From NCBI RefSeq assembly GCF_019243775.1, contig NZ_CP069157.1, positions 1,488,001 to 1,552,000 on the forward strand: a DNA stretch of 64,000 bases, given 5' to 3'. The stretch comes from Morganella morganii. GTDB taxonomy: Bacteria; Pseudomonadota; Gammaproteobacteria; Enterobacterales; Enterobacteriaceae. The notes beneath the pieces were generated by a model. That model was not told the origin of the DNA. It searched no databases and saw nothing but the letters and a program-made list of their open reading frames with translations. Position 1 is the first letter of the stretch; every line of letters starts with the position of its first letter. This document shows, piece after piece, positions 28,371 to 40,255 of the stretch. Position numbers and translations under genes: made by a program.

Positions 28371-29264
28371 TTAAGATAACAACCCGCAGTGTGGCGGTAA
28401 CCGGCACTGGATCGCTTCAGGCAGCACGGAAAAGGTGAATTGCTGACCAGTCAGCGGTTCGCCGTCGAGATTAAACACCATCTCATGTGCCGCGTTGATG
28501 GTGATCCGTGTGCTGCGCTTCATGATGACGCCTTCCGCCTCGCCCTCATTAAAGAGGCTGTTCCAGAGTGAGCGCGGCCAGTTGCGTTCGGGCAGAATAC
28601 TCAGGTTGAGCAGACCGTCATTGATCCGCGCATCCGGACACAGTTTATGTCCGCCGCCCGCCTGGCAGCCGTTGCCGACACCAATCACCAGTGCGTCGTC
28701 CTGCCAGTGGAAATCATCACAGCTGATAGTACAGTGATCCGCTTTCAGCAAATCACTGCGTGTCAGCCCGTGGAGAAAATACGCGGCACCGCCGAAGGTG
28801 CTTTTCAGGGCTTCCGGGGTATCTGTGGTGATTTTCGGGCCGAATCCGCCCGTAGCCATATTGATAAAATAATGAGATTCATTGATACAGCCGATATCAA
28901 TGGCGACCGCGCTGCCTTTTGCGGCCAGGAGCAGGGCTTTGGTTTTATCCGCCGGTATTCCGGCTGCGGTGGCAAAATCATTGGCGGTACCGAGCGGCAG
29001 AATACCGAGAACCGGGCGCTTTTCAGCCGGATATGCCATCAGAGCACTGCATACGGCATTAATCGTGCCGTCGCCCCCGGCGGCAATCACGGTTGCTGCT
29101 TTCAGCTGATGGGCTTCGCGGACAAAGCGGGGAATATCCTCCGGCTCCCACGTCACCCGTACCTGAATATCCTCACCGCTTTCCCGCAGGTGCCGGACAG
29201 CCTGACGAATACCGTCATCACCGGCACGTTTTCCGTTAAGAACCACTATATGCGTTTCCGCCAT
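28371..29264 (-). CDS. yegS: Lipid kinase YegS
   Basis: Diacylglycerol/sphingosine-kinase-fold lipid kinase, 297 residues. The nucleotide motif GGDGTIN is seen in VIAAGGDGTINAV, then LGTANDFA, and near the end FNLDGEPL. Matches E. coli YegS (299), which phosphorylates phosphatidylglycerol in vitro. The ATG at 29264 has GGAGT upstream and begins MAETHIVVLNGK; the longer reading crosses the CyaR terminator and is rejected. Confidence 0.93.
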   Translation of the reverse strand: MAETHIVVLNGKRAGDDGIRQAVRHLRESGEDIQVRVTWEPEDIPRFVREAHQLKAATVIAAGGDGTINAVCSALMAYPAEKRPVLGILPLGTANDFATAAGIPADKTKALLLAAKGSAVAIDIGCINESHYFINMATGGFGPKITTDTPEALKSTFGGAAYFLHGLTRSDLLKADHCTISCDDFHWQDDALVIGVGNGCQAGGGHKLCPDARINDGLLNLSILPERNWPRSLWNSLFNEGEAEGVIMKRSTRITINAAHEMVFNLDGEPLTGQQFTFSVLPEAIQCRLPPHCGLLS

Positions 29265-29359
29265 ATCAGACTCCGTGTTCAGATTACGTCTTTTAAAGAT
29301 AACAAACACGGGCGGTTTATGCCGGGAAAAATGAGCGGAGAAAAAAGAGAAGGGCACAA

Positions 29360-29445
29360 AAAGAAAAGGTTGGCTCAAGGGAGATTGAGCCAACCAAGGA
29401 GGTGGTTCCTGGTATTACATGTTGCGTTTTAGTTCTTCATTTTCC
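29360..29445 (-). ncRNA. cyaR: CyaR small regulatory RNA
   Basis: Hfq-dependent sRNA of about 86 nt, as in E. coli (87 nt) and in the same place beside yegQ. The seed-containing core ACCAGGAACCACCTCCTT is the same as in E. coli. It is followed by a terminator stem GGTTGGCTCAA/TTGAGCCAACC whose loop TCTCCC is also conserved, then TTTTCTTTTT. The 5' end is set by a -10 (TAGTAT, 29457-29452) and agrees with a CRP-like site centred at -41.5. In E. coli CyaR represses ompX, luxS and nadE under CRP control. The stem sequence itself has diverged with compensating changes. Confidence 0.93.
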
Positions 29446-29478
29446 TGTCCGATACTACGAAATAACTAACGTGATTGT

Positions 29479-29494
29479 TGTGATCGGATTCGAA
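29479..29494. promoter_or_regulatory. CRP-binding site of cyaR
   Basis: TGTGA-N6-TCGAA: one perfect half-site and a 3/5 match in the other. Its centre lies 41.5 bases before the predicted start of CyaR, the class II CRP position, which fits the known CRP dependence of CyaR. Confidence 0.7.
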
Positions 29495-29505
29495 AATTCA
29501 GAATT

Positions 29506-30897
29506 TTACCCGTTGGTGGCCGCAGCGTCGGTAAATTCCGGCATATGCGGATTACGGGTGCTGGTGCCCGGTAAGTTACGGATCAGCAATGCAAATTCCA
29601 GGTTTACATCATCCGGTACCGGCAGGTAGACAATATGACCGTTACCCGGCGCGACTTCGGTGGCTTCCCCTTTGCGGTTATTCATGGCATCGAGGGTAAA
29701 GCTGATGTTGCCGTTCGGGGTCATCAGTTCCAGACTGTCGCCGACGGAGAATTTGTTTTTCACATCCACTTCAGCCAGTCCGTTCACGCGGTTGCCGGTA
29801 AACTCGCCGACAAACTGCTGGGAATCGGAAACGGAATAACCGTACTCATACGTCTGATAAGAGTCATGGGTATGACGACGCAGGAACCCTTCGGTATAAC
29901 CGCGGTGTGCGAGGCCTTCCAGCGTGGTCAGCAGTGACGGGTCAAACGGTTTTCCGGCAACAGCGTCATCAATGGCACGGCGGTAAACCTGTGCTGTACG
30001 GGCGCAGTAATAGAAGGATTTGGTACGGCCTTCGATTTTCAGGGAGTGAACACCCATCTGTGTCAGCTTTTCGACATGCTCGATAGCCCGCAGATCTTTG
30101 GAGTTCATAATATAGGTGCCGTGTTCATCTTCGAACGCGGTCATATATTCGCCCGGACGCTGTGCTTCCTCAATCAGGAACACTTTGTCTGTCGGGGCAC
30201 CGGCACCGAGGGTCGGCTCAATGTTTTTCACCGGAATCGGTTCCTGCTTGTGGACGATATTACCGACCACATCCTCTTTGCCTTCCTCGACTTTATATTC
30301 CCAGCGGCAGGCATTGGTGCAGGTACCCTGGTTCGGGTCACGTTTGTTGATATAACCGGAGAGCAGGCAGCGGCCGGAGTAGGCCATGCACAGTGCACCG
30401 TGAACAAACACTTCCAGCTCAATTTCCGGCACATTTTTGCGGATATCAGCGATTTCTTCGAGTGACAGTTCACGGGAGAGGATCACACGGGTCAGCCCCA
30501 TCTGATGCCAGAATTTAACGGTTGCCCAGTTTACGGCATTGGCCTGAACGGATAAATGGATATCCATCTGCGGGAAATGCTCGCGCACCATCATGATCAG
30601 ACCGGGGTCAGACATAATCAGTGCGTCCGGACCCATGGCAATCACCGGCTCCAGGTCACGGATAAAGGTTTTCAGTTTGGCGTTATGCGGGGCGATATTG
30701 ACCACGACATAGAATTTCTTGCCCAGATCGTGGGCTTCCTGAATGCCTTTGGCGAGGTTTTCGTGGTTAAATTCGTTATTGCGGACACGCAGGCTGTAAC
30801 GTGGCTGTCCGGCATAGACCGCATCCGCACCATAGGCGAACGCATAGCGCATATTCTTCAGCGAGCCCGCCGGAGAGAGTAATTCGGGTGTAAACAT
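29506..30897 (-). CDS. trhP: tRNA U34 hydroxylation protein TrhP (YegQ, peptidase U32 family)
   Basis: 463 residues. U32-family protein that in E. coli works in prephenate-dependent 5-hydroxyuridine formation at the tRNA wobble position. The N-terminus ELLSPAGSLKNM and the E-VFVHGALCMAYSGRC motif are the family signature. Four cysteines (GALCMAYSGRC, then GTCTNACRW) are likely Fe-S ligands. It is followed at once by cyaR and then yegS, the arrangement found in E. coli around yegQ. Confidence 0.92.
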   Translation of the reverse strand: MFTPELLSPAGSLKNMRYAFAYGADAVYAGQPRYSLRVRNNEFNHENLAKGIQEAHDLGKKFYVVVNIAPHNAKLKTFIRDLEPVIAMGPDALIMSDPGLIMMVREHFPQMDIHLSVQANAVNWATVKFWHQMGLTRVILSRELSLEEIADIRKNVPEIELEVFVHGALCMAYSGRCLLSGYINKRDPNQGTCTNACRWEYKVEEGKEDVVGNIVHKQEPIPVKNIEPTLGAGAPTDKVFLIEEAQRPGEYMTAFEDEHGTYIMNSKDLRAIEHVEKLTQMGVHSLKIEGRTKSFYYCARTAQVYRRAIDDAVAGKPFDPSLLTTLEGLAHRGYTEGFLRRHTHDSYQTYEYGYSVSDSQQFVGEFTGNRVNGLAEVDVKNKFSVGDSLELMTPNGNISFTLDAMNNRKGEATEVAPGNGHIVYLPVPDDVNLEFALLIRNLPGTSTRNPHMPEFTDAAATNG

Positions 30898-31115
30898 AAT
30901 GTATTCCGATCTGAGTTCAAGTCAGAACCTTCCCCGGAGGGGGAGGCGTAATCAAGGCGTTGGATTCTAGCGCGTCATCCGCCCGGTATCAAATGAATTA
31001 CTGAAAATGGCATGAATATCGGATAACGATTTGATATAGTTTCGTTAAATTCAGTGGTGCGGCGGATAATTCCTGCCGCGCTATCATTTACTATAGCCTG
31101 TTACAGCGTGGATAC

Positions 31116-31877
31116 ATGGAAAAACGTCATATTGCAGTCTGGATCGGTCTGGCTCTTAACCTGATTTTCCTGGGGATTATCTCCTATATTCCGTCGGCAC
31201 TTGAGCCGTACCGGGATGAACTGGATTATCAGATGCAGCAACTGATTGAAGTCTTACCGTACGTGAAAATTCTGATGACCGGCGGGATGGCCGCACAGCT
31301 GGCCAGTCTGGCATTCTTGCGTAACCAGCCGAAACTGGGCCTGGTTCTTGCCATGATCGGCGGTATTATTTTTATTCCGCTGGGCTTTATCTTTATCGTC
31401 GGTTACCTCTACGACTACAACCGCGTGGTTTACCGTTCACTGAAAACAGTACCGAAACTGGCACAACTGCCGTTTGAAGTCCTGCTGAAATTCAATAAAC
31501 AGCGCCAGATCAGCATGGCGGTGCTGTACGGAATACTTGGCGTGGCACTGCTGGTGTTCGGGATGGATATCGGCGGCATTATGGTCGCGGTGGCGATTGT
31601 GCTGGTGATTAACGCGCGGCGTATCCAGTATTATCCGATGCTGGCGATTGCCGGTGATAACCTGCTGTTTACCCCGGGGCAGTACGCGGTCTGCTATGAA
31701 GCGCCGCTGAGTGCTTTCACTGTGATAACAGACAACCGCGCTGCGCTGAAACTGCATATCAGAACAGCAGAGCTGGATCGGACATTCCGTATTGCAAAAG
31801 CGGATTTATTACAGGATGAGCAAAATACGCTTGATAAAATCCTGGCGCGGCTGAAGCGTCCGTCCGTTATTCAGTAA
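31116..31877 (+). CDS. Unknown inner-membrane protein
   Basis: 253 residues, no family recognised. An N-terminal hydrophobic helix (about 8-26) is followed by a charged stretch. Two helices close together (about 52-66 and 76-100) come next, then a pair at about 135-165. A hydrophilic C-terminal part (about 170-253) ends with a charged helix. It could be a membrane-anchored domain with a small PH-like soluble tail, but this is a guess from pattern. GTGGA precedes the ATG. It is convergent with baeR across a shared terminator. Confidence 0.75.
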   Translation: MEKRHIAVWIGLALNLIFLGIISYIPSALEPYRDELDYQMQQLIEVLPYVKILMTGGMAAQLASLAFLRNQPKLGLVLAMIGGIIFIPLGFIFIVGYLYDYNRVVYRSLKTVPKLAQLPFEVLLKFNKQRQISMAVLYGILGVALLVFGMDIGGIMVAVAIVLVINARRIQYYPMLAIAGDNLLFTPGQYAVCYEAPLSAFTVITDNRAALKLHIRTAELDRTFRIAKADLLQDEQNTLDKILARLKRPSVIQ

Positions 31878-31907
31878 CTTAGTTATTCAGTAATCAGAAA
31901 AACAACA

Positions 31908-31932
31908 AACGGCGGATATTCCGCCGTTTTTT
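31908..31932. terminator. Bidirectional terminator before baeR
   Basis: AACGGCGG/CCGCCGTT stem with a five-base loop and six Ts, between the membrane protein gene and the end of the mdtABC-baeSR operon. Confidence 0.88.
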
Positions 31933-31933
31933 A

Positions 31934-32653
31934 TCAGATAATGGTGGCGGCAATAATCTCAGCCGGTCCGCCTTCCCAGCGGTAACCCAGCCCGTAGACG
32001 GAATGAATAAAATCGCGGTCACCATCTAACTGCCCGAGCTTGCGGCGCAGATTTTTGATATGGCTGTCAATCGTGCGGTCAGTTACCACGCGGTAATCAT
32101 CATACAGATTATCCAGCAACTGATTGCGCGACAGCACGGTGCCCGGCTGTGACACCATGGTGCGCAGCAGGCGGAATTCAACCTGAGTGAGATCCAGGCT
32201 CTGTGTCCCGAAACGCACCTGATAATTCACCTCATCAATAGTCAGGGTGTCACATTTATCCTCTGACATATCGTTACTGCGCCGGCAGCGGCGCAGGATG
32301 GTTTTGATTCGTGCCACCACCTCACGCGGGCTGTAAGGCTTGCAGACATAATCATCCGCACCGATTTCCAGCCCCAGCAGGCGGTCAATTTCTTCAGTTT
32401 TGGCCGTGACCATCATGATGGGCACATCACTGAACTGACGGATTTCACGGCAGAGTGTCAGGCCGTCTTTCTCCGGCAGCATCAGATCCAGCAAAATCAG
32501 ATCCGGTTTATTTTCCTGCACCCAGGCTGTCACTTCACCGCCGCGTGCCAGCCAGTGCGTGCGGTAATGGGCGGCGTGCAGGTAATCTGTCAGTAACTGA
32601 GCCAGTTTCGGCTCATCTTCCACAATAAGAATCAGTTCAGCATTTTGTTCCAT
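31934..32653 (-). CDS. baeR: Response regulator BaeR
   Basis: OmpR-family regulator of 239 residues, matching E. coli BaeR (240). The receiver has the acidic pair in VEDEP, phospho-acceptor Asp56 in LLDLMLP, and Thr/Lys switch residues in MVTAK and CKPYSP. The winged helix contains [20 protein letters not shown] in two parts ([22 protein letters not shown]). BaeR answers envelope stress and drives mdtABC and its own operon in E. coli. It is the last gene of the operon, 14 bases after baeS. Confidence 0.95.
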   Translation of the reverse strand: MEQNAELILIVEDEPKLAQLLTDYLHAAHYRTHWLARGGEVTAWVQENKPDLILLDLMLPEKDGLTLCREIRQFSDVPIMMVTAKTEEIDRLLGLEIGADDYVCKPYSPREVVARIKTILRRCRRSNDMSEDKCDTLTIDEVNYQVRFGTQSLDLTQVEFRLLRTMVSQPGTVLSRNQLLDNLYDDYRVVTDRTIDSHIKNLRRKLGQLDGDRDFIHSVYGLGYRWEGGPAEIIAATII

Positions 32654-32667
32654 GCAGTCAACTCCTG

Positions 32668-34029
32668 TCAGTCAGGGCGGGGCAGGATCAGAGTGATGGT
32701 CACGCCGCCTAGCGGGGACGCGGATGCACTTATCTGCCCGTGATGCGCTTCCGCGATTTTATCACAAATCGCAAGGCCGAGCCCGGATCCGCCGCTGGCC
32801 CGGTTGCGGGAGGATTCGCTGCGGTAGAAACGCTCAAAAATCTGTGAAAATTGTTCTTCAGTCAGCCCCGGCGCACTGTCTGACCAGTCGATACGGATCT
32901 GTGTTTCATCCTGCTGTCCGCGTACCACAATCTGTCCGCCGCTGTCGGTATAACGCAGGCTGTTTTCCAGCAGATTATGGAACAGCTGGCCAAGCCGCGC
33001 ATCATCCCCGAAGATCATCAGGGGATCCGGCAGCTCCGTCGTGACAGTGAGACCTTTTTCCTGCAACCGGTGGCGGAACACGCCGATAGACCGGCTGATC
33101 ACATCGGTCAGATTGCATAACTCTTTGCGGTAAGAGAGTGAGCCGCGATCGGATAATGACAACTGATGCAGGTCGCTGACCAGTTTTGTCAGCGTCTGCA
33201 CTTCCGCCAGCAGGGATGCCAGAGTTTCCGGTGTCGGCTGGCGGATCCCGTCCTGAAGGGCTTCCAGTTCGCCCTGTAACACCGCCAGCGGAGTGCGCAG
33301 CTCGTGTGAGACATCAGCCATGTAGTCACGGCGCATCAGCTCATTTTTTTCCAGCGCGGAAGCGAGCTGGTTAAAATCATTGGCCAGCTGCGCGATTTCA
33401 TCTTTACCGTGAACCGGCACGCGGCTGCTGAAATTACCCGCCGCCAGCTGATGTGTGCCTTCTGCCAGCCGTTTGACCGGACGCAGGAAGCCGCGCGTCA
33501 GCAGCCAGGTGACCACCAGAGTCACCAGCAGCACCAGCGCCGAGACTATCCAGCTGGTGCGTGCCTGCTGATGTGAAAAGCTCTGGTCGGCGGCACGGTT
33601 GATATTGTCATCCGCCGGCATTACCACCCAGCCGACGATATTATCATTGTATTTTACCGGTTTGCGGTAGAGCTCGCCGGGTGGTACCGGGCCGTGCCCG
33701 AACAGGCGGCGGTCATCCTCATCCAGCAGCCAGAAACGCATTTTCCAGCCGCGCTCCATATGTTCCATGTGGCGGTCGGTATCCAGTGCCCGCAGCGCCT
33801 GCATAAAACCGCGCTGATTATTGCGCAGAAAATACCAGCTGCCGTAATCGGCATATTGTTCAGCGACAACATCGGCGATCATCTCCGTCCGGTCTTCGGC
33901 GGAGCGCTGAAGATAGCCGAGAAAGCCCTGCTCAAAACTGAAACGGATAGCCAGATGCATGGTCAGCACCACCAGCATACAGGTGGCAAAAATGGCAAGA
34001 AACAGTTTGTGACCTATTCCGGTTTTCAT
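32668..34029 (-). CDS. baeS: Sensor histidine kinase BaeS
   Basis: 453 residues. An N-terminal helix (about 8-28), a periplasmic sensor region (about 30-160) and a second helix (about 160-180) lead into HAMP, then the DHp helix with phospho-acceptor His242 in [10 protein letters not shown]. The ATPase domain follows with N-box [19 protein letters not shown] and a C-terminal Leu-rich stretch. BaeS senses indole, flavonoids and other envelope stress in E. coli. Its start overlaps the end of mdtC by four bases. Confidence 0.94.
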   Translation of the reverse strand: MKTGIGHKLFLAIFATCMLVVLTMHLAIRFSFEQGFLGYLQRSAEDRTEMIADVVAEQYADYGSWYFLRNNQRGFMQALRALDTDRHMEHMERGWKMRFWLLDEDDRRLFGHGPVPPGELYRKPVKYNDNIVGWVVMPADDNINRAADQSFSHQQARTSWIVSALVLLVTLVVTWLLTRGFLRPVKRLAEGTHQLAAGNFSSRVPVHGKDEIAQLANDFNQLASALEKNELMRRDYMADVSHELRTPLAVLQGELEALQDGIRQPTPETLASLLAEVQTLTKLVSDLHQLSLSDRGSLSYRKELCNLTDVISRSIGVFRHRLQEKGLTVTTELPDPLMIFGDDARLGQLFHNLLENSLRYTDSGGQIVVRGQQDETQIRIDWSDSAPGLTEEQFSQIFERFYRSESSRNRASGGSGLGLAICDKIAEAHHGQISASASPLGGVTITLILPRPD

Positions 34030-37000
34030 GCATTTCCCTCCGTACTGATAACGGATTGCCCGGCGGATTCTCCGGTTTTTTTGCGGCGCAGCCGGTCAAA
34101 GAACAGGTAAATCACCGGCGTGGTATAGAGTGTCAGGATCTGGCTGACCAGCAACCCGCCGACTACGGTTATTCCGAGCGGCTGGCGCAGCTCCGCACCG
34201 TCTCCGCTGCCGAGTGCCAGCGGCAACGCACCGAACAGGGCGGCCAGCGTGGTCATCAGGATCGGACGGAAGCGCAGAAGGCAGGCCCGGAAAATCGCAT
34301 CCCGCGCACTTTGCCCGCCGCGTTGGGCGGCAATGGCGAAGTCCACCATAATAATGGCGTTCTTCTTCACAATCCCGATCAGCAGCATAATCCCTATCAG
34401 GGCGATCAGACTGAACGGCGTATCAAAGAAGCGCAGCGCCAGCAGTGCGCCGACCCCCGCCGAGGGCAGGGTGGATAAGATAGTCAGCGGATGAATAAAG
34501 CTCTCATACAGCATGCCGAGCACCAGATACACCGTGATAATAGCGGCGATAATCAGCAGCACCTGAGACTGTAATGTTTCCTGGAACAGCTGTGCGGTCC
34601 CGGCAAAAGTTCCGCGCACCCCGGACGGCACTCCCAGTTCCACCATGGTGCGTTCGACCGCTGCCACCGCATCGGACAGGGAATAGCCTTCCGCCACGTT
34701 AAAGCCGATCGTCGAGGCTGCTGACAATCCCTGATGGTTAACACTCAGCGGTGCATTCGCCGGACGCCACTGTGCGAAATACGCCAGCGGAACCGGTTGT
34801 CCCTCTTTATTGATGACAAACATTTTATCCAGTGCACTGACATCCTGCGTATACTGCGGCGCGACCTCCATCACCACTTTATACTGGTTCAGCGGCTCAT
34901 AAATGGTGGAGATCTGCCGCTGACCGAAGGCGTTATTCAGCAGATTATTGGCATCATTGACACTGATCCCGAGCTGCGCCATCACATCACGGTCATAAGT
35001 CAGCGCCATCTCCGCGCCTTTATCTTCTTTATCTGAGTTTACATCGGTCAGCTGCGGCAGTTCACCGAGTGCTTTGCGGATTTTCGGCTCCCATTCACGC
35101 AGCAGGGATAAATCATCCGCCAGCAGGGAGTACTGATAACTGGAGTTGGACTCACGGCCTCCCGCCCGCACATCCTGCACCGGGATCAGAAACAGATTGG
35201 CGCCCGGTTCATCCGCGAGGGTGACACGCAGCCGGTTAATGACATCCTGGGCGCTGTCTGTCCGCTCATCCAGCGGGTTGAGCGAGATAAACATAAATCC
35301 GCTGTTAACCCGTCCGCCGCCGGTAAAACCGGTGACACTGGCAACATCTTTATCACTGTGAATGCGCTGCATAAAGGTGCGCATTTTCTGCTCCATCGAC
35401 TGGAACGAAATGCTCTGGTCAGCGCGGACAAAGCCCAGCAGCCGCCCGGTATCCTGATCCGGGAAAAAGGTTTTCGGCACAGAGATATAGAGCCAGACTG
35501 CGAGGGCAATGGTGCCGGTGAAAATCAGCAGCACCCAGCGGCTGTGTGCCAGCACCACGGTCAGGCTGCGCCCGTACCATTGCTGGATGCGGAACAGGAT
35601 CCGGCCTGCACCACGTTTACGCTCCCGTGCCGGTGCTGCGCGGTTTTTCAGCAGATGAGCACAAAGCATCGGGGTGAGTGTCAGCGAGATCACCAGTGAG
35701 ATAGCAATGGCGGTGGTCAGGGTGATGGCAAATTCGCGGAACAGCCGCCCGACGAGGCCATCCATCAGCAGCAGCGGAATAAACACCGCCACCAGCGAGA
35801 TACTCATGGAAAGCACGGTAAACCCGACTTCGCTGACCCCCTTGAGCGCCGCTTCTTTCGGTTTCAGGCCGTTTTCAATATGACGGGCGATATTCTCCAG
35901 CACCACAATCGCATCATCCACCACAAAGCCGGTAGCGACGGTCAGGGCCATCAGTGACAGGTTATTGAGGCTGAACCCGCACAGATACATGGCACTAAAG
36001 GTGCCGATAAGAGAAACCGGCACGGCCAGCGCCGGGATAATAGTGGCGCGTCCGGAACGCAGAAACAGGAACACCACCAGGATCACCAGCCCCACCGCAA
36101 TGGTCAGTGCGCGTTCCACTTCGGTCAGTGAGGCGCGGATGGTGGGTGTGCGATCCTGAGCAACCTGCAGATCCACGCTGGCGGGAATGGTATCCTGCAA
36201 TACCGGCAGTTGTTCGCGGATACGGGCCACGGTGGCGATAATATTGGCACCGGCTTCACGGCGGATCACCAGCAAGATAGCGGGCTTGCCGTTGCTCATC
36301 CCGGCGGCGCGGACGTTTTGTACCGAGTCTTTCACGGTGGCGACATCGGCCAGCCGTACCGCCGCGCCGTCATTGTAATGCACAATCAGCGGACGATAAT
36401 CCTCCGCCGTTTTCAGTTCACTGTTACTGTCAATCTGCCAGCGGCGTTCATTGTCAGATACCGAGCCCTGCGGACGCAGCACATTGGCATCGCTGATTGC
36501 TTTGCGCACACTGTCGAGGGAAACCCCCTGGTTAAACAGCTGTGACGGATTAAGCTCCACCCGCACGGCAGGCAGCGAGCCGCCGCCGACCGAAACCTCA
36601 CTCACGCCCTCAATCTGTGACAGGCGCTGTGCCAGCCGGGTGGAGGCGATATCATAGAGTTTGCCGGTATCGAGGGTGTCCGATGTCAGCGTCAGGATCA
36701 TGATCGGCGCATCGGACGGGTTGGATTTATAGTAACGCGGCCGCGACGGCATCCCGGACGGCAGCAGGTTCTGCGCGGCATTCAGTGCCGCCTGTACATC
36801 GCGGGCAGCACCGTTGATGTCGCGGTTAAGCTCAAATTCCAGGGTAATACTGGTACTGCCGAGGGAACTGGAGGAGGTCATTTCCGACACCCCGGCTATC
36901 TGCCCGAGCGAGCGTTCCAGCGGCGTGGCGACAGAGGATGCCATGGTTTCCGGCGAAGCACCCGGCAGTGATGCCGAGATATTAATCACCGGATAATCCA

Positions 37001-37118
37001 CCTGCGGCAGCGGTGCTACCGGCAGGAACAGGAAGCTGATCGCCCCGCACAGGGTGATGGCGAGGCTTATCAGCGTCGTGGCCACCGGGCGGGCGATAAA
37101 CAGGGCGAACAGCCTCAT
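34026..37118 (-). CDS. mdtC: RND multidrug efflux subunit MdtC
   Basis: Resistance-nodulation-division pump protein of 1030 residues with twelve membrane helices and two large periplasmic loops. The N-terminus [15 protein letters not shown] and the second-half [21 protein letters not shown] segment (here [18 protein letters not shown] in parts) carry the RND signature. The acidic proton-relay residues lie in VVDDAIVV. With MdtB it forms the heteromultimer MdtB2C in E. coli that exports bile salts and novobiocin. The start overlaps the mdtB stop by four bases. Confidence 0.95.
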   Translation of the reverse strand: MRLFALFIARPVATTLISLAITLCGAISFLFLPVAPLPQVDYPVINISASLPGASPETMASSVATPLERSLGQIAGVSEMTSSSSLGSTSITLEFELNRDINGAARDVQAALNAAQNLLPSGMPSRPRYYKSNPSDAPIMILTLTSDTLDTGKLYDIASTRLAQRLSQIEGVSEVSVGGGSLPAVRVELNPSQLFNQGVSLDSVRKAISDANVLRPQGSVSDNERRWQIDSNSELKTAEDYRPLIVHYNDGAAVRLADVATVKDSVQNVRAAGMSNGKPAILLVIRREAGANIIATVARIREQLPVLQDTIPASVDLQVAQDRTPTIRASLTEVERALTIAVGLVILVVFLFLRSGRATIIPALAVPVSLIGTFSAMYLCGFSLNNLSLMALTVATGFVVDDAIVVLENIARHIENGLKPKEAALKGVSEVGFTVLSMSISLVAVFIPLLLMDGLVGRLFREFAITLTTAIAISLVISLTLTPMLCAHLLKNRAAPARERKRGAGRILFRIQQWYGRSLTVVLAHSRWVLLIFTGTIALAVWLYISVPKTFFPDQDTGRLLGFVRADQSISFQSMEQKMRTFMQRIHSDKDVASVTGFTGGGRVNSGFMFISLNPLDERTDSAQDVINRLRVTLADEPGANLFLIPVQDVRAGGRESNSSYQYSLLADDLSLLREWEPKIRKALGELPQLTDVNSDKEDKGAEMALTYDRDVMAQLGISVNDANNLLNNAFGQRQISTIYEPLNQYKVVMEVAPQYTQDVSALDKMFVINKEGQPVPLAYFAQWRPANAPLSVNHQGLSAASTIGFNVAEGYSLSDAVAAVERTMVELGVPSGVRGTFAGTAQLFQETLQSQVLLIIAAIITVYLVLGMLYESFIHPLTILSTLPSAGVGALLALRFFDTPFSLIALIGIMLLIGIVKKNAIIMVDFAIAAQRGGQSARDAIFRACLLRFRPILMTTLAALFGALPLALGSGDGAELRQPLGITVVGGLLVSQILTLYTTPVIYLFFDRLRRKKTGESAGQSVISTEGNA

Positions 37119-40100
37119 GATGAGGCCCCCGTGTTGTCATTTTCCGGGGTAAACCGGGCGTTATCGCGCCAGTGAGACAGGCGGTCAAACAGCAGGTAAA
37201 TCACCGGGGTGGTAAAGAGGGTCAGGATCTGGCTCATAATCAGCCCGCCGACCATACAGACCCCCAGCGGCTGACGCAGTTCGGCACCGACCCCGGTACT
37301 GAGCATCAGCGGCACCGCACCAAACAGCGCGGCCATGGTGGTCATCAGGATCGGGCGGAAACGCAGAAGACACGCCTGATAAATCGCATCATACGGTGAC
37401 AGCCCCTGTTCGCGCTCTGCCGCAAGGGCGAAGTCAATCATCATAATGGCGTTTTTCTTCACAATCCCGATCAGCAGAATAATACCGATAATCGCGATCA
37501 CATCCAGCTCATTACCCGCCATAATCAGTGCCAGCAGGGCACCGACCCCGGCGGTGGGCAGGGTGGAGAGGATAGTAATCGGGTGAATAAAACTCTCATA
37601 CAGAATGCCGAGCACAATATACATTGCCACGACAGCGGCAAGGATCAGCCACAAGGTATTGGACAGGGCATTTTCAAAGGCGAGGGTCGCCCCCTGGAAT
37701 TGTGTGGTGATATCTTTCGGCAGGCCGATACGCTGCTCCGCTGATTTCACCGCATTCACAGCCGCTTCCAGTGAACCGCCCGCCGGGATATTAAAGGAGA
37801 AGGTGGCGGACGGGAACTGAGCCAGATGATTGATCGCCAGCGGCCCGAAACGCTGCGAAACGGTGGCAAAGGCTGACAACGGCACGGAGTTGCCGTCTTT
37901 ATTGGTCAGGCTGATGCTGCTGAGGGCATCTGCGCCCGGTGTCAGCGCGGTGTTATTTTCCAGCACCACGCGGTACTGACTGGCCTGGGTATAAATCGTG
38001 GAGATCAGCCGCTGACCGAACGCATTGTACAGCGCGTTATCAATATTGGTCATGGTCAGCCCCAGCCGTGACGCGGTGTCACGGTCAATATCGATATAGG
38101 CCACCAGTCCCTTATTCTGCCAGTCATTGCCGGTGTCAGTCAGGGCATCACTGCTCTCTAATTCTGTCATCAGACGCGGCACCCACAGATCCAGCTCCTC
38201 CAGGGAATTCGCCTGTAAGGTAAACTGATACTGCGTGCGGGAGGTCTGGGTATCGATAGTCAGATCCTGAGACGGCTGGAGATACAGTTTCACGCCGGGC
38301 AGGGAATCAGCTTTCTCCTGTAACCGCGTGATGATAGCTTCCGCGCGGTCAGCCCGCTCAGACAGCGGTTTCAGGGTGATTTGCAGGCGTCCGGTGTTCA
38401 GTGTGGCATTGCTGCCGTCGATACCGGCAAAGGCGGCGATATTGGCGACCGCGGGGTCATCCGCCAGCAGACGGCTGACCGCCTGCTGTTTCTCACTCAT
38501 GGCCTGAAACGACACAGACTGCGGCGCTTCCAGCGTGCCCTGAATCAGTCCGTTATCCTGGATCGGGAAAAAGCCTTTCGGAATAAACAGATAGAGCATG
38601 ACGGTGATCGCCATGGTACTGAACGCAACCCCGAGTGTCAGCCACTGATGGCGCAGCACCCATGTCAGCCAGCGGCCGTAACCGGCAATCACCCGCTCAA
38701 AAAAGCGTTCAGTGGCGCGGTTAAAGCGGTTATGACGGTGAGCGGATTCAGGTTTCAGGAACCGGGCGCACATCATCGGTGTCAGTGTCAGTGACACCAC
38801 ACCGGAAATCAGGATCGCCACCGCAAGGGTGATGGCAAACTCACGGAACAGGCGGCCGACGATATCCCCCATAAATAACAGAGGGATTAATACGGCAATC
38901 AGCGAGAAGGTCAGTGAGATAATGGTAAAGCCAATCTCACCGGCACCTTTCAGGGCAGCGGTCAGCGGCTTGTCGCCTTTTTCCAGATAGCGGGCGATGT
39001 TTTCCACCACCACAATTGCATCATCCACCACAAACCCGGTGGCGATAGTCAGTGCCATCAGTGTCAGGTTATTGACGGAAAAGCCACAGAAATACATCAC
39101 CGCGAACGTACCGACCAGCGAGAGCGGTACTGCCACTCCCGGGATCAGGGTCGCGGCCATATTGCGCAGGAACAGATACATCACCATGATCACCAGCGCA
39201 ATCGCAAGGAACAGTTCAAACTGCACATCTTTGACCGAGGCGCGGATAGCATCTGTCCGGTCAGTCAGAACCGTTACGGTGACGGATTCCGGCAGGGTTT
39301 CCACCAGCTCCGGGATCAGAGCACGGATGGTATCGGTGGTGGAAATCACGTTTGCGCCGGGCTGGCGCTGCACATTAATGACAATGGCCTGTTTATCATT
39401 AACCCAGGCACCCAGCTGAGTGTTTTCCGGTCCTTCCTGTACGGTTGCCACATCCCGCAAACGGATCGGGGCATTGTTTTTGTAGCTGACAATCAGGTTC
39501 TGATAATCTTCCGCCGATTTCATCTGGTCGTTAGCGGACAGCGTTACCGAACGCGCCGGGCCGTCGAGGCTCCCTTTGGCGGAGTTGACGTTGGCGTTGT
39601 TAATTGCGGTGCGGATAGTTTCGCTGTCCAGCCCGTAAGCGGCGACAGCATTGGCATTTAACTGCACCCGCACGGCAGGGCGCTGGCCGCCCGCGAGTGT
39701 TACCAGCCCGACCCCTTCCACCTGGGAGATTTTTTGGGCGATGCGGTTCTCCACCATATCCTGTAACCGCGTCATCGGCATGGCATCGGAAGTAACGGCA
39801 AGGGTCAGTACCGGCGGATCCGCCGGGTTCACTTTGCTGTAAATCGGCGGATAAGGCAGATCATTCGGCAGCAGATTGGTTGCCGCGTTGATGGATGCCT
39901 GCACTTCCTGCACCGCCACATCAAGCGGCAGGGAGAGCTGGAACATCAGGGTAATAACAGAGGCACCGCCCGAGCTTTGCGACGACATCTGTTTCAGTCC
40001 GGACATCTGCCCGAACTGGCGCTCCAGCGGCGCGGTTACGGCGGAAGTCATCACATCCGGACTGGCACCGGGATAGAGTGTCACCACGCGGATAGTCGGG

Positions 40101-40255
40101 TAATCCACTTCCGGCAGCGATGAAACCGGCAGCATACGGTAGCCGACAATCCCCGCCAGCAGGATCGCCAGCATAAACAGGCTGGTGGCGACCGGACGCA
40201 GAATAAACAGGCGGGACGGGCCGCCGGCACGGGTTTCAGGATTGTTTCCGGACAT
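37115..40255 (-). CDS. mdtB: RND multidrug efflux subunit MdtB
   Basis: RND transporter of 1046 residues, paralogous to MdtC over its whole length (both start with a [14 protein letters not shown] segment, both carry [14 protein letters not shown] in parts and the C-terminal [11 protein letters not shown]). Length is close to E. coli MdtB (1040). It meets mdtA with a one-base overlap and mdtC with a four-base overlap, consistent with coordinated synthesis of the three-part pump with TolC. Confidence 0.95.
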   Translation of the reverse strand: MSGNNPETRAGGPSRLFILRPVATSLFMLAILLAGIVGYRMLPVSSLPEVDYPTIRVVTLYPGASPDVMTSAVTAPLERQFGQMSGLKQMSSQSSGGASVITLMFQLSLPLDVAVQEVQASINAATNLLPNDLPYPPIYSKVNPADPPVLTLAVTSDAMPMTRLQDMVENRIAQKISQVEGVGLVTLAGGQRPAVRVQLNANAVAAYGLDSETIRTAINNANVNSAKGSLDGPARSVTLSANDQMKSAEDYQNLIVSYKNNAPIRLRDVATVQEGPENTQLGAWVNDKQAIVINVQRQPGANVISTTDTIRALIPELVETLPESVTVTVLTDRTDAIRASVKDVQFELFLAIALVIMVMYLFLRNMAATLIPGVAVPLSLVGTFAVMYFCGFSVNNLTLMALTIATGFVVDDAIVVVENIARYLEKGDKPLTAALKGAGEIGFTIISLTFSLIAVLIPLLFMGDIVGRLFREFAITLAVAILISGVVSLTLTPMMCARFLKPESAHRHNRFNRATERFFERVIAGYGRWLTWVLRHQWLTLGVAFSTMAITVMLYLFIPKGFFPIQDNGLIQGTLEAPQSVSFQAMSEKQQAVSRLLADDPAVANIAAFAGIDGSNATLNTGRLQITLKPLSERADRAEAIITRLQEKADSLPGVKLYLQPSQDLTIDTQTSRTQYQFTLQANSLEELDLWVPRLMTELESSDALTDTGNDWQNKGLVAYIDIDRDTASRLGLTMTNIDNALYNAFGQRLISTIYTQASQYRVVLENNTALTPGADALSSISLTNKDGNSVPLSAFATVSQRFGPLAINHLAQFPSATFSFNIPAGGSLEAAVNAVKSAEQRIGLPKDITTQFQGATLAFENALSNTLWLILAAVVAMYIVLGILYESFIHPITILSTLPTAGVGALLALIMAGNELDVIAIIGIILLIGIVKKNAIMMIDFALAAEREQGLSPYDAIYQACLLRFRPILMTTMAALFGAVPLMLSTGVGAELRQPLGVCMVGGLIMSQILTLFTTPVIYLLFDRLSHWRDNARFTPENDNTGASS

